Numbered from the stretch's first letter, positions 18,588-28,260 are shown. The stretch is 64,000 bases of DNA from DASVTR01 sp036387475 (GCA_036387475.1 DASVTR010000010.1:70885-134884); one strand, 5' to 3'. A program made the numbers and translations. The notes: generated from the sequence alone by a model not told the origin.

Positions 18588-19520
18588 CTAGTTCATCCTG
18601 CCGAAAACATCAATCAGAGAGAGGATTGCCGGGCCAAGAAGGGCTATGAAAAGCGTCGGGAACAGAAAACAGGCGAGCGGAAAAAGCAGCTTTACCGCAG
18701 CCTTCTGCGCGGCCTGCTCTGCGCGCTGTCGTCGTTTTGTGCGCAAAGAATCAGAGAAGACGCGCACCGCCCGCGCTATCGAAGTGCCGAAGCGGTCGGC
18801 CTGAATCAACATCGCGACGAGGCTGCAAAGGTCGTCCACGCCCGTGCGCTCCGCCAGATTACGGAGCGCTTCCTCGCGCTCGCGCCCGACGCGGATTTCC
18901 AGATTAGCCAACTCAAACTCTTCGCTGATGTCCGGATGAACGTCCCTTAATTCGTCGCTGACGCGCAGCATGGCGGCGTTCAGCCCAAGCCCCGCTTCGA
19001 TTGAGACGACCATCAAATCGAGCGCATCTGCCAACCCCCAGCGAACGAGCAACTGGCGACGACGAATCATGCGCGCCAGAAACACACGCGGCAGGAAAAA
19101 GCCCATCACAAACGCGAACAGAATAAATAGAATCGCGCTGTTTAATGAGCGGCCAAAGATAGCGCAGGCAAACGCCACCGCAGCGGGAAAGGCGACCAGC
19201 GAGGCCACCTGAATCCCACGATAAATCAAGGGAGCGTTCTGCCCGCGAAAGCCCGCATGCATCAATTGCTTTTGCAGCTTTTGCGCTTCGGCGGCGGAAG
19301 GCGGCACGAGACGATTAAGCGGCGCAGCAATCCTCTCCGCCAGATCAGACGACGGGCGCTCTTCCAGAGCCAGAGAGGTTGGAGCAATCGTCCCCGTTTT
19401 CTCGCTCATCTTTTTGAGCCGCTCGGTCGCAGCGCTCTGCGGGCGATTCACCAGCCAGTAAAGGCCGAGCACAGCAAACGAGATGCAAACGAAAGTGGAG
19501 ATGGTGATGATTATAAGCAT
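18588..19520 (-). CDS. tadC: Tad inner-membrane platform protein TadC
   Basis: A 310-residue type II secretion F-domain protein with an N-terminal membrane helix, a central pair (VAFPAAVAFACAIFGR, ILFILFAFVMGFFLP) and a C-terminal helix (LFPLACFLFPTLFIALLG). The cytoplasmic GLADALDLMVVSIEAGLGL segment is the GspF/TadC hallmark. It forms the platform on which CpaF/TadA acts. The ATG at 19520 directly abuts a heptad hairpin, so no ribosome-binding site of normal form is visible. tadB lies just upstream. Confidence 0.92.
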   Translation of the reverse strand: MLIIITISTFVCISFAVLGLYWLVNRPQSAATERLKKMSEKTGTIAPTSLALEERPSSDLAERIAAPLNRLVPPSAAEAQKLQKQLMHAGFRGQNAPLIYRGIQVASLVAFPAAVAFACAIFGRSLNSAILFILFAFVMGFFLPRVFLARMIRRRQLLVRWGLADALDLMVVSIEAGLGLNAAMLRVSDELRDVHPDISEEFELANLEIRVGREREEALRNLAERTGVDDLCSLVAMLIQADRFGTSIARAVRVFSDSLRTKRRQRAEQAAQKAAVKLLFPLACFLFPTLFIALLGPAILSLIDVFGRMN

Positions 19521-19522
19521 GG

Positions 19523-19608
19523 CAGTTTTGAGTTTTGAATTTTCAGTTTTCAGCTTCGTGTCTTCAGATTTCGTTGACTGAAAACTCAAAACTGAAAACT
19601 GAAAACTG
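19523..19608. repeat. heptad-repeat hairpin, unit TTTTCAG/TTTTGAG
   Basis: Arms 19523-19553 and 19578-19608 are inverted complements of four to five 7-nt units with a 24-nt spacer. It occupies the whole gap between tadB and tadC, one base from the tadB stop codon and two from the tadC start. Confidence 0.9.
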
Positions 19609-20571
19609 TTAGATTTTTATTTTCAAAATCTTTCGCACGAAGAGCATGCCCGTCAGTTGCAGGGCGATGCCGAGGGCGACCAGTTTATGACCGCGTGGGT
19701 CTTTCCACATGATGCTCATGTATTCCGGGTTCATGATGGTGACGACCGAAGCGATGAAGATGGGAACGGCGCAGAGCACCCATGCCGAGAGGCGTGAACT
19801 GGTCGTTAGGGTCTTCAAGTCGCCCATGATGCGGAAGCGCTCGCGGATAGTGTGCGCAACCTTTTCCAGAATCTCTGCCAGATTGCCGCCCGTCTCACGT
19901 TGAATCAGCACGGCTGTCACGCACAAACGCAAATCCATCAGCGGCATTCTGTCCGTCAAATTCTCCAGCGCCAGCTTCAACGAAAGGCCGAAATTCTGTT
20001 CTTCATAAGTCTTGCGAAACTCCGTCGCAATTGGCTCCGGCATCTCGACCGAAACCATGTGCAGAGCTTCGGAGAAAGCATGACCGGCAGAGAGCGCGCG
20101 GCTCATCAATTCCAGAGCTTCGGGCAGGTTTTCGAGAAAGGCATTGAAACGCTTCTTACGCTTCCAGAGAACGTGCATGAAGGGAATGATTGCGCCAACC
20201 AGACCGCTGACGACAATCAAGACCGGATTAACAGTCAGCATCGAAACAGCCAGCCCAGCGAGCATGCCCGCCATCACAGAGAACATCAGCAGGCGCGTCA
20301 CGGTAATTTGTAAGTCTGCCTGATCGAGCGTGCGTTTGAGTCTCGTCGCGATTTGCAATTGAACGAGCGCGCGATTGGCCCAGGGAATCTCGCTCATCAA
20401 TTCCTCGCGCGCCAGAATCACCTCGACATCCTCCGTCCGCGACGAATGAAGCAGAGCCTCCGAGAGCCGCTGTTGCAGGCGTGCGCGCTTGGCATCCGAG
20501 CCGCGCGTCGCCAGCAGGTACGCGCCGAAGACCAGAAACATGCAGAAGAGAAAAACTGTAAAAGCAATCAT
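19609..20571 (-). CDS. tadB: Tad inner-membrane platform protein TadB
   Basis: A 320-residue type II secretion F-domain protein with an N-terminal helix (FTVFLFCMFLVFGAYLLA), a central pair of helices and a C-terminal VLCAVPIFIASVVTI helix. The conserved cytoplasmic segment LPEALELMSRALSAGHAF is typical of TadB, and its pairing with tadC and tadA is the standard order. It partners TadC in the Flp pilus machine. Confidence 0.93.
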   Translation of the reverse strand: MIAFTVFLFCMFLVFGAYLLATRGSDAKRARLQQRLSEALLHSSRTEDVEVILAREELMSEIPWANRALVQLQIATRLKRTLDQADLQITVTRLLMFSVMAGMLAGLAVSMLTVNPVLIVVSGLVGAIIPFMHVLWKRKKRFNAFLENLPEALELMSRALSAGHAFSEALHMVSVEMPEPIATEFRKTYEEQNFGLSLKLALENLTDRMPLMDLRLCVTAVLIQRETGGNLAEILEKVAHTIRERFRIMGDLKTLTTSSRLSAWVLCAVPIFIASVVTIMNPEYMSIMWKDPRGHKLVALGIALQLTGMLFVRKILKIKI

Positions 20572-20578
20572 AATAGTT

Positions 20579-20691
20579 ATCAGTGGTCAGTGGTCGGTGG
20601 TCAGTATTGGCTGAGCAGCAGTGCGTTGTGTGTTGTCTCTCATTTGTATTTCACAACTGACTACTGACCACCAACCACTGACCACTGCCAG
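20579..20691. repeat. heptad-repeat hairpin, unit TGGTCAG
   Basis: Arm 20579-20607 (CAGTGGT units) and arm 20656-20691 (its inverted complement) are separated by about 48 nt. It lies between the tadA stop codon and the tadB start, and its second arm ends exactly at the tadA stop codon. Confidence 0.88.
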
Positions 20692-22032
20692 TTAGTCGTC
20701 GAAGCTGATACGCGGCAGATGCAGGCCGCAGGCTTTCAGTTTCTCTGCGAAGCGCGGGCGGATGCCGGTCGAGCGGAAGCGGCCTATGACGCGCCCGTCG
20801 CGATCCATCCCCGTGCGTTCGTACTGGAAGATTTCCTGCATCGTCACCGTCTCGCCTTCCATGCCCGTCACTTCCGAGATGGAAGTGATGCGGCGCGAGC
20901 CGTCGGAAAGCCGTGCGCCCTGGACGACGATGTTGATGGCTGCGGCAATCTGCTGGCGCATCGCGCGGTCGGAGAGACGCATCCCGGTCATTTGAATCAT
21001 CGTCTCAAGTCGTGCCAGGGCGTCGCGCGGCGTGTTGGCGTGAATCGTCGTTAAGCTTCCGTCGTGGCCTGTGTTCATCGCTTGCAGCATGTCTATGGCT
21101 TCGCCGCCGCGTACCTCGCCGATGACGATGCGGTCTGGACGCATACGCAGAGCGTTCTTGACCAGATCGCGCTGCGCGACTTCGCCGCGTCCTTCAATGT
21201 TCGGCGGGCGCGTTTCAAGACGAACAACGTGCGGCTGCTGCAACTGCAACTCGGCAGAGTCTTCGATGGTCACGATGCGTTCGTCTTCCGGAATGTAGGC
21301 CGAAAGCGCGTTGAGCAAGGTGGTCTTACCTGCGCCCGTGCCGCCGGAGATGAGTATGTTGAGCCGCGCGCGGACGCACATCTCAAGCATCTCAGCGATC
21401 TCTTTCGTCAAAGCCTGTTTCTCAATCAGGCTCGTCATCCTGAGCGGCTCTGTGCCGAAGCGACGAATTGAAAGCACAGGGCCGTCAATCGAGAGCGGCG
21501 GGATAATGGCGTTGACGCGCGAGCCGTCAGAGAGGCGCGCGTCAACCATCGGCGAGGATTCATCAATGCGGCGACCGACCGAGGAGACAATGCGCTCGAT
21601 GACGCGCATCAAATGCTCGTCGTCTTTGAAAGCGACGTTGGTGGCTTCGAGCTTGCCGCCGCGTTCGATATAGATATTGTTGTGCGAGTTGACGAGAATG
21701 TCCGAGATGCTGGGGTCGGCGAGGAGCGGTTCGAGCGGGCCAAGACCAAACAGTTCGTGACGCACTTCGCCGATGATGCGCTCTCGTTCGACAGCCGAGA
21801 GCGGCATCGCTTCGGAGGCCAGCACGCCTTCGGCCAGCCGCGCGACTTCGGCGTGAAGTTGGTCGGGAGCAAGCTGTCCGAGCTTGCTCAAATCCATGCG
21901 GTTGATGAGCGCGCGATGCAGCCGCGCTTTCAATTCCTGAAAAGTATGCTGACGACCCGCGCCGTCTTCGCCCGACATGAACTGCGCGCCCGGCGGATTT
22001 CCTTCTCTGATTAGTCTCTCGCGTAGTGCCAT
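20692..22032 (-). CDS. tadA: Tad pilus secretion ATPase CpaF/TadA
   Basis: A 446-residue type II/IV secretion ATPase. The N-terminal domain is followed by LFGLGPLEPLLADPSISDIL, Walker A SGGTGAGKTTLLN, the Asp box TIEDSAELQL, the His box with TTIHANTPRDAL, and Walker B region RPDRIVIGEVRGGEAIDML. It is the hexameric motor for pilus extension and, in some species, retraction. It follows the CpaE gene closely. Confidence 0.96.
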   Translation of the reverse strand: MALRERLIREGNPPGAQFMSGEDGAGRQHTFQELKARLHRALINRMDLSKLGQLAPDQLHAEVARLAEGVLASEAMPLSAVERERIIGEVRHELFGLGPLEPLLADPSISDILVNSHNNIYIERGGKLEATNVAFKDDEHLMRVIERIVSSVGRRIDESSPMVDARLSDGSRVNAIIPPLSIDGPVLSIRRFGTEPLRMTSLIEKQALTKEIAEMLEMCVRARLNILISGGTGAGKTTLLNALSAYIPEDERIVTIEDSAELQLQQPHVVRLETRPPNIEGRGEVAQRDLVKNALRMRPDRIVIGEVRGGEAIDMLQAMNTGHDGSLTTIHANTPRDALARLETMIQMTGMRLSDRAMRQQIAAAINIVVQGARLSDGSRRITSISEVTGMEGETVTMQEIFQYERTGMDRDGRVIGRFRSTGIRPRFAEKLKACGLHLPRISFDD

Positions 22033-22083
22033 CGCTTACTCTCTCTTTTTGCTGGTTGAAGATTGCTAACCGAAAAACTATTG

Positions 22084-23313
22084 TTAGACCTTTTCCAATG
22101 TCGCCTTAAACTCAAGCGTTGATTGAGCGCGTTCACGCCGAAGGAGCGAGCCGAAGAGTTTTCGTCGCGGCGTCGGCTGCTCGATATGCGCGCCGGGATT
22201 TCCGGTCAGCGCGGCGGTAATCTTTCTGATTTCGATGGCGATTTTCGAGTTTGGCTCTGACTGCACGAGCGGTTGGCCCAGATTGATAGAGTTGACTGCG
22301 GTTTGATAATCGCTCGTGACGTAGCCAGCCACTTTTTCGTGCAGGTAGCGCTCGACCTGTTGCAAGTCAAGGTCAATCTGCTTGCTCCAGCGATTGACGA
22401 TGATGCGTACTTTGCTGCGCGCGTAGCCGAGGCGGTCGAAGATTTCCAGCGCCCGCTGCGCGCTGCGAATCGCGGGGATGTCGAGTGTTAGAACGAGCAC
22501 GATGTCGTCTGCCTGGTCGAGCGCGGCGAGCGTAATGGCGTCGAACGTGTGCTGCGGGTCAAGCACGACGTAATCGTAGCGCTCGCGCAGTTTCTCCAAG
22601 GCTTCAAAGACGTGTTCGGGTTTGATGTCGTCTGCCGAATCCGCCTCCTTCGGCGCGGCCAGCAGCGAGAGATTCGAGGAGTGCGGCGTGATATAACGGG
22701 CCAGCAACTCGTCGTCGAGGCGGGCGCGATTTTCTACGAGGTCGGCGATTGAGAATTTGGGTTCGATGCCGAGAAAGAGCGGCAAATCTCCGGCCTGCAA
22801 ATTCAGGTCAACGAGAACAGTCGAGGCGCGAGTAGCCCCTGCCAGATTCGTAGCGATGAAGGAAGTTCCGCAGCCGCCTTTGCTGGAAAAGACTGCAATC
22901 ATGCGTCCCTTCTTCTTCGGCGTGTCCTGTTGCACAGAACAGAATTCCGCCGTCCGGTCGAGCACAGTCTTCAATTCATCTGCGCTCACGGGCAGCCGCA
23001 AAAATTCGCGCGCCCCCGCACGCATGCTGCGCAGGATAAGGTCGGGCGAAGAATCACGCGCCGCAGAGATCACAGCCGTCGCAGGACATTCGATTGAGAG
23101 CTTTTCAATCAACTTCAGGGCCGGTTCAGAGTTGACTCCGAGCGTGATGATGGCAGCGTTGGGCCGCAGATTGACTATCTCAGCATAGACCTGCTCTGCG
23201 TCGTCGCCGCCCGCCAGGAGGCGCGCGCGCCCTTCCGTCGCCAGCGCGCCGCGAATCTCCTTGAAGGTCTCAAGCCCTGTGCTCAGGATGACGAATGTGA
23301 GTGGTTGGGTCAT
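22084..23313 (-). CDS. cpaE: Tad locus ParA-like localisation ATPase CpaE/TadZ
   Basis: A 409-residue protein with an N-terminal atypical receiver-like domain (~1-125; no clear phospho-acceptor pattern) and a C-terminal ParA/MinD-like domain. Its P-loop is the deviant SSKGGCGTSF, which lacks the usual Lys just before Thr/Ser, as in TadZ proteins. VDLNLQAGDLPLFLG and YDYVVLDPQHTFD follow. TadZ/CpaE positions the Tad machine, often at the pole. Confidence 0.92.
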   Translation of the reverse strand: MTQPLTFVILSTGLETFKEIRGALATEGRARLLAGGDDAEQVYAEIVNLRPNAAIITLGVNSEPALKLIEKLSIECPATAVISAARDSSPDLILRSMRAGAREFLRLPVSADELKTVLDRTAEFCSVQQDTPKKKGRMIAVFSSKGGCGTSFIATNLAGATRASTVLVDLNLQAGDLPLFLGIEPKFSIADLVENRARLDDELLARYITPHSSNLSLLAAPKEADSADDIKPEHVFEALEKLRERYDYVVLDPQHTFDAITLAALDQADDIVLVLTLDIPAIRSAQRALEIFDRLGYARSKVRIIVNRWSKQIDLDLQQVERYLHEKVAGYVTSDYQTAVNSINLGQPLVQSEPNSKIAIEIRKITAALTGNPGAHIEQPTPRRKLFGSLLRRERAQSTLEFKATLEKV

Positions 23314-23315
23314 AA

Positions 23316-23424
23316 CAGTTTTCAGTTTTCGGTTTTCAGTTTTCGGTTTTCAGTTCTGAGTCTTTAGCTTTCAGGTTTCAGTTTTGGTCTTTGCTGCAAA
23401 CTCAAAACTGGAAACTGAAAACTG
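23316..23424. repeat. heptad-repeat hairpin, unit TTTTCAG/TTTTCGG
   Basis: A long arm from 23316 to about 23360 with some six 7-nt units, and an inverted arm at 23397-23424. It separates the first TadE-like gene from cpaE. Confidence 0.88.
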
Positions 23425-23430
23425 ATGAAG

Positions 23431-23874
23431 CTATAAATTCGGTGGCACGAGGCCGACGTTTTCGCCCGTCAGAGTGGTGTTGTAGGCGGGCATGTTGATT
23501 TGGCCGCCGACGAGCGGTATCACCATCTGAAATTTGTAGTTGACGATGCTGACGGAAACCGTTCCCTTGCCGAGGCTGAAGTCGGAATACTGAACCTGCA
23601 CGTTCGACGTAGTCAGATTATCAACGAGCGGTTGCGAGCCGCCCGCAGGGTCGCCGTAGACCACCACGTTCTTCACGCCGACGCTATCGGCTGACGCGTG
23701 ATTGACGGCGTATCGCGCTCCGCGTCGTGCGGCATCGGCGAGCGCGTTGTGCGTCCAGAGAGCGCGGCCAAACTCTATGACGGCAAACATGGCGGTAAAG
23801 AAGACGGTCGCGCCGATGGCAAACTCAACGAGCGTTGAGCCGCGTTGATTCTTTTTATGATTGAAGCGAATCAT
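23431..23874 (-). CDS. TadE-like minor pseudopilin
   Basis: A 147-residue protein with a short basic N-terminus, then the TadE hallmark STLVEFAIGATVFFTAMFAV helix with Glu at position 5 of the hydrophobic run, followed by RALWTHNALADAARRGARYA. It is processed by a prepilin peptidase and assembled with Flp. Its C-terminal region parallels the next gene (KNVVVYGDPAGGSQPLV against KNIVVYGNPAGTGTPLV), so the two arose by duplication. 14 nt separate them. Confidence 0.88.
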   Translation of the reverse strand: MIRFNHKKNQRGSTLVEFAIGATVFFTAMFAVIEFGRALWTHNALADAARRGARYAVNHASADSVGVKNVVVYGDPAGGSQPLVDNLTTSNVQVQYSDFSLGKGTVSVSIVNYKFQMVIPLVGGQINMPAYNTTLTGENVGLVPPNL

Positions 23875-23888
23875 TTATCTTTCGCCTC

Positions 23889-24377
23889 CTAGATGGGCGG
23901 CTGCGTCAGCAGATAGCGCATGGTGACGCTGGGTTTGACATCCACGTTGAGAGAAAGCGCAGAGATATTGAGCAGCTTTCCGACATCGAAGATGGGCGTG
24001 TACTTATAACCAGTGATCTCTACGGTCACGGTCTTAGGCAGGACGGGAACGCCGCCCATGCGTGTGACGACGACGTTGCTGGTCGTCAGCCCACTGACGA
24101 GGGGCGTGCCCGTGCCCGCAGGGTTACCATAGACGACGATGTTTTTCGCTTCCGTATCAGACTTCGCGTTGCTCGGCGCGGTAATCAGATAGCGTGAGCC
24201 TGCGCGTGTCGCTTTGGCGAGCGTCGTGTACTCGTAAAAGAAACGCCCGAACTCTGCGGTCGCGGCAAACATAATGAGGAAAAGGGGCAGCACGATTGCC
24301 AGTTCGACAAGCTGCGCCCCGCGCTCGTCGCGCGTGAAGCCTTTCAGCCGTAGAGTCTTTTGCAACTCGGTTCTCAT
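23889..24377 (-). CDS. TadE-like minor pseudopilin (second copy)
   Basis: A 162-residue protein, MRTELQKTLRLKGFTRDERG, then the membrane helix QLVELAIVLPLFLIMFAAT with the pseudopilin Glu, EFGRFFYEYTTLAKATRAGS and the KNIVVYGNPAGTG segment shared with its neighbour. The ATG at 24377 with AAGGGAAAG upstream is chosen over a longer open frame that has no family support. Role: minor subunit of the Tad pilus. Confidence 0.88.
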   Translation of the reverse strand: MRTELQKTLRLKGFTRDERGAQLVELAIVLPLFLIMFAATAEFGRFFYEYTTLAKATRAGSRYLITAPSNAKSDTEAKNIVVYGNPAGTGTPLVSGLTTSNVVVTRMGGVPVLPKTVTVEITGYKYTPIFDVGKLLNISALSLNVDVKPSVTMRYLLTQPPI

Positions 24378-24438
24378 CTTGAGCTTTCCCTTCAATCTGA
24401 ATAACTGCCGCTTAAGTTTATCTGTGGGCCAACCGTCG

Positions 24439-25554
24439 TTACTTGTAGAGCACAGGAATCGCCAGCAGCGGATTGCCCGGCCCGCCTGCGGGGTCGTAGC
24501 CGCCAGAGCCGATGGTGATGCGGTCGGCGATGTACTCGGCCTGAATGTCGCCGCCGTTGCCGTTGCTGACCTTCGAGCGCAGGAAGAAGACGCCGAAGCG
24601 GTCAAAGGTGACAAGGTTGCGGCCCTGATCTACCTCGCTCAACTTGACAATAGGAATCAAGACGATGCGGCGACCGGGGACGCCCGGATGCGTCGGCGCT
24701 TGTGTCGCTGTCTTGTCGCGATACTGCGCGTAGGTGATGTTCTCTTTGACGTTCGTATCCGGCGGATGATCGGTCGGGTTGGTCTGGCTATCATACTCGT
24801 CAAAGCGCGTATTGATGCCAGCCTTGACAGGGCCGGAATTGACGCCCGGCTTGGTGTCGATCTCGAAGACGCCGCCCGGCCCGGCAGGAACATAACAGCC
24901 GCCAGCGAGGCCGCTGCGCACGTCGCTCGCACCCTCGCCCGCGACCGCCAGCACTTGATAGTTACCCTCGGAGACAGAATTCTGCGGCGCAGCGCGAACC
25001 GTGTAGACGCCGCTCGGCTGCATCGGGATGTTGTTGTCCGCGAAGAAGAGCGGGAGGAAGCCCGTGTAAACGTTCGGGGGAACGGACATTCCGGCGATGG
25101 CCGTCGCCGACATGTTTTTATTTTTGCCGATGATTGCTCCGGCGAAGGTAACGGCGATTGCTGCTTCCGGCGTCGTCACCTGTACGAAGCGGATGTTGGC
25201 AGGCGATGCAGCAGCAGCCGCCTCACTCATGTACGGCCCGTTGAGGTTGACTGCGAAGAGGACGCTTGAGCGTGGGAAGACGACGCCCGTTTTGTTGAAC
25301 TCGTGACTGTTCATTGCAGAGACGGCGCGGTCAGTCGCTTCCGTGATTCCAGCGCTCGAAGAGTTGAGCGCGGAGACGGCGCCCAGCGCCGCCGCGTCCG
25401 CAGCGTTCTGCAACTCTGTCTTCGCCAGGTAAAAGCGGCTGATGTCAACGCCGAGGCCGACGGCTAAAAGGAGGGCAAGCATTCCGAGGGCAGCGGTCGC
25501 CAGAATGGCTCCGCGTTCATTTCGTCTTTCGCTGGTTCTTCGCGTGTTATTCAT
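24439..25554 (-). CDS. TadG-like pilus-assembly protein
   Basis: A 371-residue protein: basic N-terminus NERGAILATAALGMLALLLA, a single helix, then GVDISRFYLAKTELQNAADAAALGA, the TadE/G-like signature. The rest is an extracytoplasmic domain with a clustered Gly/Pro-rich part. It is smaller than classical TadG and shows no VWA domain. It is encoded between the secretin and the TadE genes. An alternative ATG is one codon upstream at 25557. Confidence 0.88.
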   Translation of the reverse strand: MNNTRRTSERRNERGAILATAALGMLALLLAVGLGVDISRFYLAKTELQNAADAAALGAVSALNSSSAGITEATDRAVSAMNSHEFNKTGVVFPRSSVLFAVNLNGPYMSEAAAAASPANIRFVQVTTPEAAIAVTFAGAIIGKNKNMSATAIAGMSVPPNVYTGFLPLFFADNNIPMQPSGVYTVRAAPQNSVSEGNYQVLAVAGEGASDVRSGLAGGCYVPAGPGGVFEIDTKPGVNSGPVKAGINTRFDEYDSQTNPTDHPPDTNVKENITYAQYRDKTATQAPTHPGVPGRRIVLIPIVKLSEVDQGRNLVTFDRFGVFFLRSKVSNGNGGDIQAEYIADRITIGSGGYDPAGGPGNPLLAIPVLYK

Positions 25555-25598
25555 CACTTCCCTCCTCTTGGAAATGTTTTTGAATGAAACTCAACGTC

Positions 25599-27188
25599 TC
25601 ATTTTTGCGGAGCGGGGAGAGTGTCTGCGCTCATCAACGCCACCAGGGGCACAAACGGCAGCGCCTCTCTCAGGCTCGGTTGGGAAAAGCTGATCGTGCT
25701 GTTCGTTGACGGAAGCTCGACGGGCGTGGCAACAGGCTTCGTCGCAGGTGCTTCCGGCTTAGCATCGGGCGCGTGTTGAGTCGCCCCGCCGCCGGTCGAA
25801 TAACCGCTCTTGCCCTGTATGCCTTCGCCCTTCGGCTCGACGCCGAGCGGCGTCGCGCGTATGCCGTCGATGCCGCGCATCTGCGGAATATCGTCCGGGC
25901 TGATGGGCTTGACCAGATGCGCCGTCACAATAAACATCAACTCGGTCTCGTTCTTTTGATACTGCTTCGATTTGAACAGGTTACCAAGAATGGGGATGTC
26001 GCCGATGACCGGCACTTTGGAGAGCGTGCGCGATTCTGAATTATCAAGCAGGCCCGCCAGCGCGAAGCTCTGTCCGTCGCGCAGTTCGATTCCAGTCTTG
26101 GCGCGGCGCGTCTTAAGGCCCGGAATCACGAAGCCGTCGAATTTGACGCCGTTGGAGAAATCAATCGTCGAGACTTCCGGCTCAAGCTCAAGGCGAATGT
26201 GGTCTTCATCAATAATCGTCGGCTTGAAATTCAGCTTGACGCCGTATTCCTTCCAGACGATGGTGACGATTGTGCGCGTGCCGTCGGATTGCACGATGGG
26301 CACTGGGAATTCACCGCCCGCGAGAAAGCTTGCCTGTTGTCCATCCATAGCGATGACGTTCGGCTCCGCCAGCGAGCGAACAGCGCCCTGAGTTTGCAGC
26401 AGGCGCAGCATCCCAAGCATGTTACCGCCCATCACCAGGACGTTGAGTGCGCTGCCCGTGAGAACGCCGCCGAGCACGCCGCCGCCGACCGAGCCGCTTG
26501 GGTTGATAGGACTATTAAGAGCGCTTGGGCCTGTGCCGCCGTTGATGTAGCCGCCGCGACCGGGCGCACCCTGGACTCCGTAGGAAGTACCGAAATCTTT
26601 CATGCGATTCTTGCTCACTTCCGCCACGCGCACCTGCAACTGCACCTGCTTCACGCCCTTCTCCGGCGACGAAAGCATGTTGACAGACTTGAAGCCTGCG
26701 GCTTCGACAACCGATTGCACGCGCGACGCCGTGATCGGGTCTGTGACGCTGCCGGAGATGACAACAGAGCCGTTGGCCTGGCTCAAGCGTATGTCGTCTT
26801 TCGGAAAGAGCGCGCGTATCTGCGAATCAATCAAAGAGAGATTGGCGCGGACGAAAACGTCGAAGACGATGAACTGTCCGCCCGCTTGCTCCCAGGCGAT
26901 GAAGTTGACCTGTCCGAAAGCCTTGCCGTTGACCAACACCTGATCCGGCGCAACCAGCACGGCTTCCGCAATCTCAGGATTCGATACGGAGAAACGTCCG
27001 ATCGGACGATCAAAGTTGATGACGCGCGATTGGCCCACGAGAACATTGACGGGCACGGCTTCCTTGTTGCGCTCGAAAGAAGCGCTGTAGGAAGTCTCCT
27101 GCGCGCGAACGGAGAGCGCGGCGGCGGACATCATCATCGCCGCACAAAGAAGGATGATGAGGCGTGCAATTGGGTAACGGGTCTGCAT
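25599..27188 (-). CDS. cpaC: Tad outer-membrane secretin CpaC/RcpA
   Basis: A 529-residue protein with a signal peptide, the N-terminal pilus-assembly domain (VLVGQSRVINFDRPIGRFSV, then VLVAPDQVLVNGKAFGQVN), a BON-like module (LSQANGSVVISGSVTDP) and a C-terminal secretin domain with LAEPNVIAMDGQQASFLAGG, VPVIGDIPILGNLF and ETELMFIVTAHLV. A Gly/Asn-rich loop sits inside the secretin domain. It forms the outer-membrane pore of the pilus, which indicates a diderm cell. Confidence 0.94.
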   Translation of the reverse strand: MQTRYPIARLIILLCAAMMMSAAALSVRAQETSYSASFERNKEAVPVNVLVGQSRVINFDRPIGRFSVSNPEIAEAVLVAPDQVLVNGKAFGQVNFIAWEQAGGQFIVFDVFVRANLSLIDSQIRALFPKDDIRLSQANGSVVISGSVTDPITASRVQSVVEAAGFKSVNMLSSPEKGVKQVQLQVRVAEVSKNRMKDFGTSYGVQGAPGRGGYINGGTGPSALNSPINPSGSVGGGVLGGVLTGSALNVLVMGGNMLGMLRLLQTQGAVRSLAEPNVIAMDGQQASFLAGGEFPVPIVQSDGTRTIVTIVWKEYGVKLNFKPTIIDEDHIRLELEPEVSTIDFSNGVKFDGFVIPGLKTRRAKTGIELRDGQSFALAGLLDNSESRTLSKVPVIGDIPILGNLFKSKQYQKNETELMFIVTAHLVKPISPDDIPQMRGIDGIRATPLGVEPKGEGIQGKSGYSTGGGATQHAPDAKPEAPATKPVATPVELPSTNSTISFSQPSLREALPFVPLVALMSADTLPAPQK

Positions 27189-27220
27189 AATAAAAGCTCC
27201 TTTGGGTGGCGAAGAAGTAA

Positions 27221-27321
27221 TCAGTTTTTAGTTTTCAGTTTTCAGTTTTCAGTAACAGCAAGCACTCAGCAATCGGCCATCAGCTTTTAACCGGAAACTG
27301 AAAACCGAGAACTGCAAACTG
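27221..27321. repeat. heptad-repeat hairpin, unit TTTTCAG
   Basis: Arm 27221-27252 and inverted arm 27292-27321 flank a 39-nt spacer that itself has AGCA-rich heptad traces. It fills the gap between cpaB and cpaC, touching the cpaB stop codon. Confidence 0.88.
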
Positions 27322-28260
27322 TTATTCAGGAAAATCCACGCTCCGCTTTTTTCCGGCTTCGATCATCTCGACCGAAGAGCGCGGGGGTGGCGGCGGAGCG
27401 GGCGCGGTTGTGACAGGCGCGATGGGCTGAATGTCGACGTAAGTCTCTGTGCGAACGCGCGTGCGTCGCGGCGCGGCAGCAGGCTTTGCATCAGTCTTCG
27501 GTTGCTCGCTCTTGAGTGAGCCGGGGTCGGGGATGGGCGTCGCGCTCTCGCCTGAAAGCAGACGGCGCTTGTCCATGCCGGTGGTCTGCGAGTCGCCCTG
27601 GTCAATCTGGTTGCGCATGACGAGTTGCAGCTTGCCTTCGTTGGAAGCCAGCGCGAGCTTCTCGGCCTGCTCCGGCGTGACTTGCAGCGTCACGGCCTTG
27701 ACCGTGTTCGCCTCGCGCTCGTCCTTCGGGTGGTCTATGTTCTGGCCGTTAGCCAGCACCTTGATGTTTTGCAGGACGATCTTTGAGATCGGGTCTTGAT
27801 TAGTAGCCTTGTCCGGCGGATTGATGACGACGACGACATCAACGGTCGCTCCCGGCTGGATGAAGCCGGAAATGCCAGCCGCGTCGTCGACCTTGACCGT
27901 CATCGCGCGATAGCCTTCGGGGATGACGGACGACAAGCCGCCCGCAGTGCCTTCGGGCGCGAGCTTGGTATCGGTAATGGTTTCGCGTATAGCGATGTTG
28001 ACGACAGCGACGCGACCGACCAGCTTGTCAACGGATTCAAAAGTGCCGTCGGGCGTCGTGCCTGCCGGGACTTGAACCGTCTCGACCTGCTCGGCGATGA
28101 TTTTCGTCCCCAGCGGAATCTCGACTTTCGCCACCACGACGGTGTTCAAATTCTTCGCATAAGCCTGCGCGCCCGAAAGGTAGCGGCTAACGCTAACGGC
28201 GGCGAGCAATCCGAAAATCAGCGCGCCGGTCAGGACGATCAAAAAACGTTTGTTACGCAT
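27322..28260 (-). CDS. cpaB: Flp pilus assembly protein CpaB/RcpC
   Basis: A 312-residue protein with an N-terminal membrane helix (FLIVLTGALIFGLLAAVSV), a SAF-like beta-clip domain (VVVAKVEIPLGTKIIAEQVE, then GRVAVVNIAIRETITDTKLA), the CpaB segment MTVKVDDAAGISGFIQPGATVDVV, and a Pro/Ala-rich C-terminal tail. It is thought to link the secretin to the inner-membrane machine. The ATG at 28260 with GGAG 9 nt upstream is preferred to an ATG at 28287. Confidence 0.92.
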   Translation of the reverse strand: MRNKRFLIVLTGALIFGLLAAVSVSRYLSGAQAYAKNLNTVVVAKVEIPLGTKIIAEQVETVQVPAGTTPDGTFESVDKLVGRVAVVNIAIRETITDTKLAPEGTAGGLSSVIPEGYRAMTVKVDDAAGISGFIQPGATVDVVVVINPPDKATNQDPISKIVLQNIKVLANGQNIDHPKDEREANTVKAVTLQVTPEQAEKLALASNEGKLQLVMRNQIDQGDSQTTGMDKRRLLSGESATPIPDPGSLKSEQPKTDAKPAAAPRRTRVRTETYVDIQPIAPVTTAPAPPPPPRSSVEMIEAGKKRSVDFPE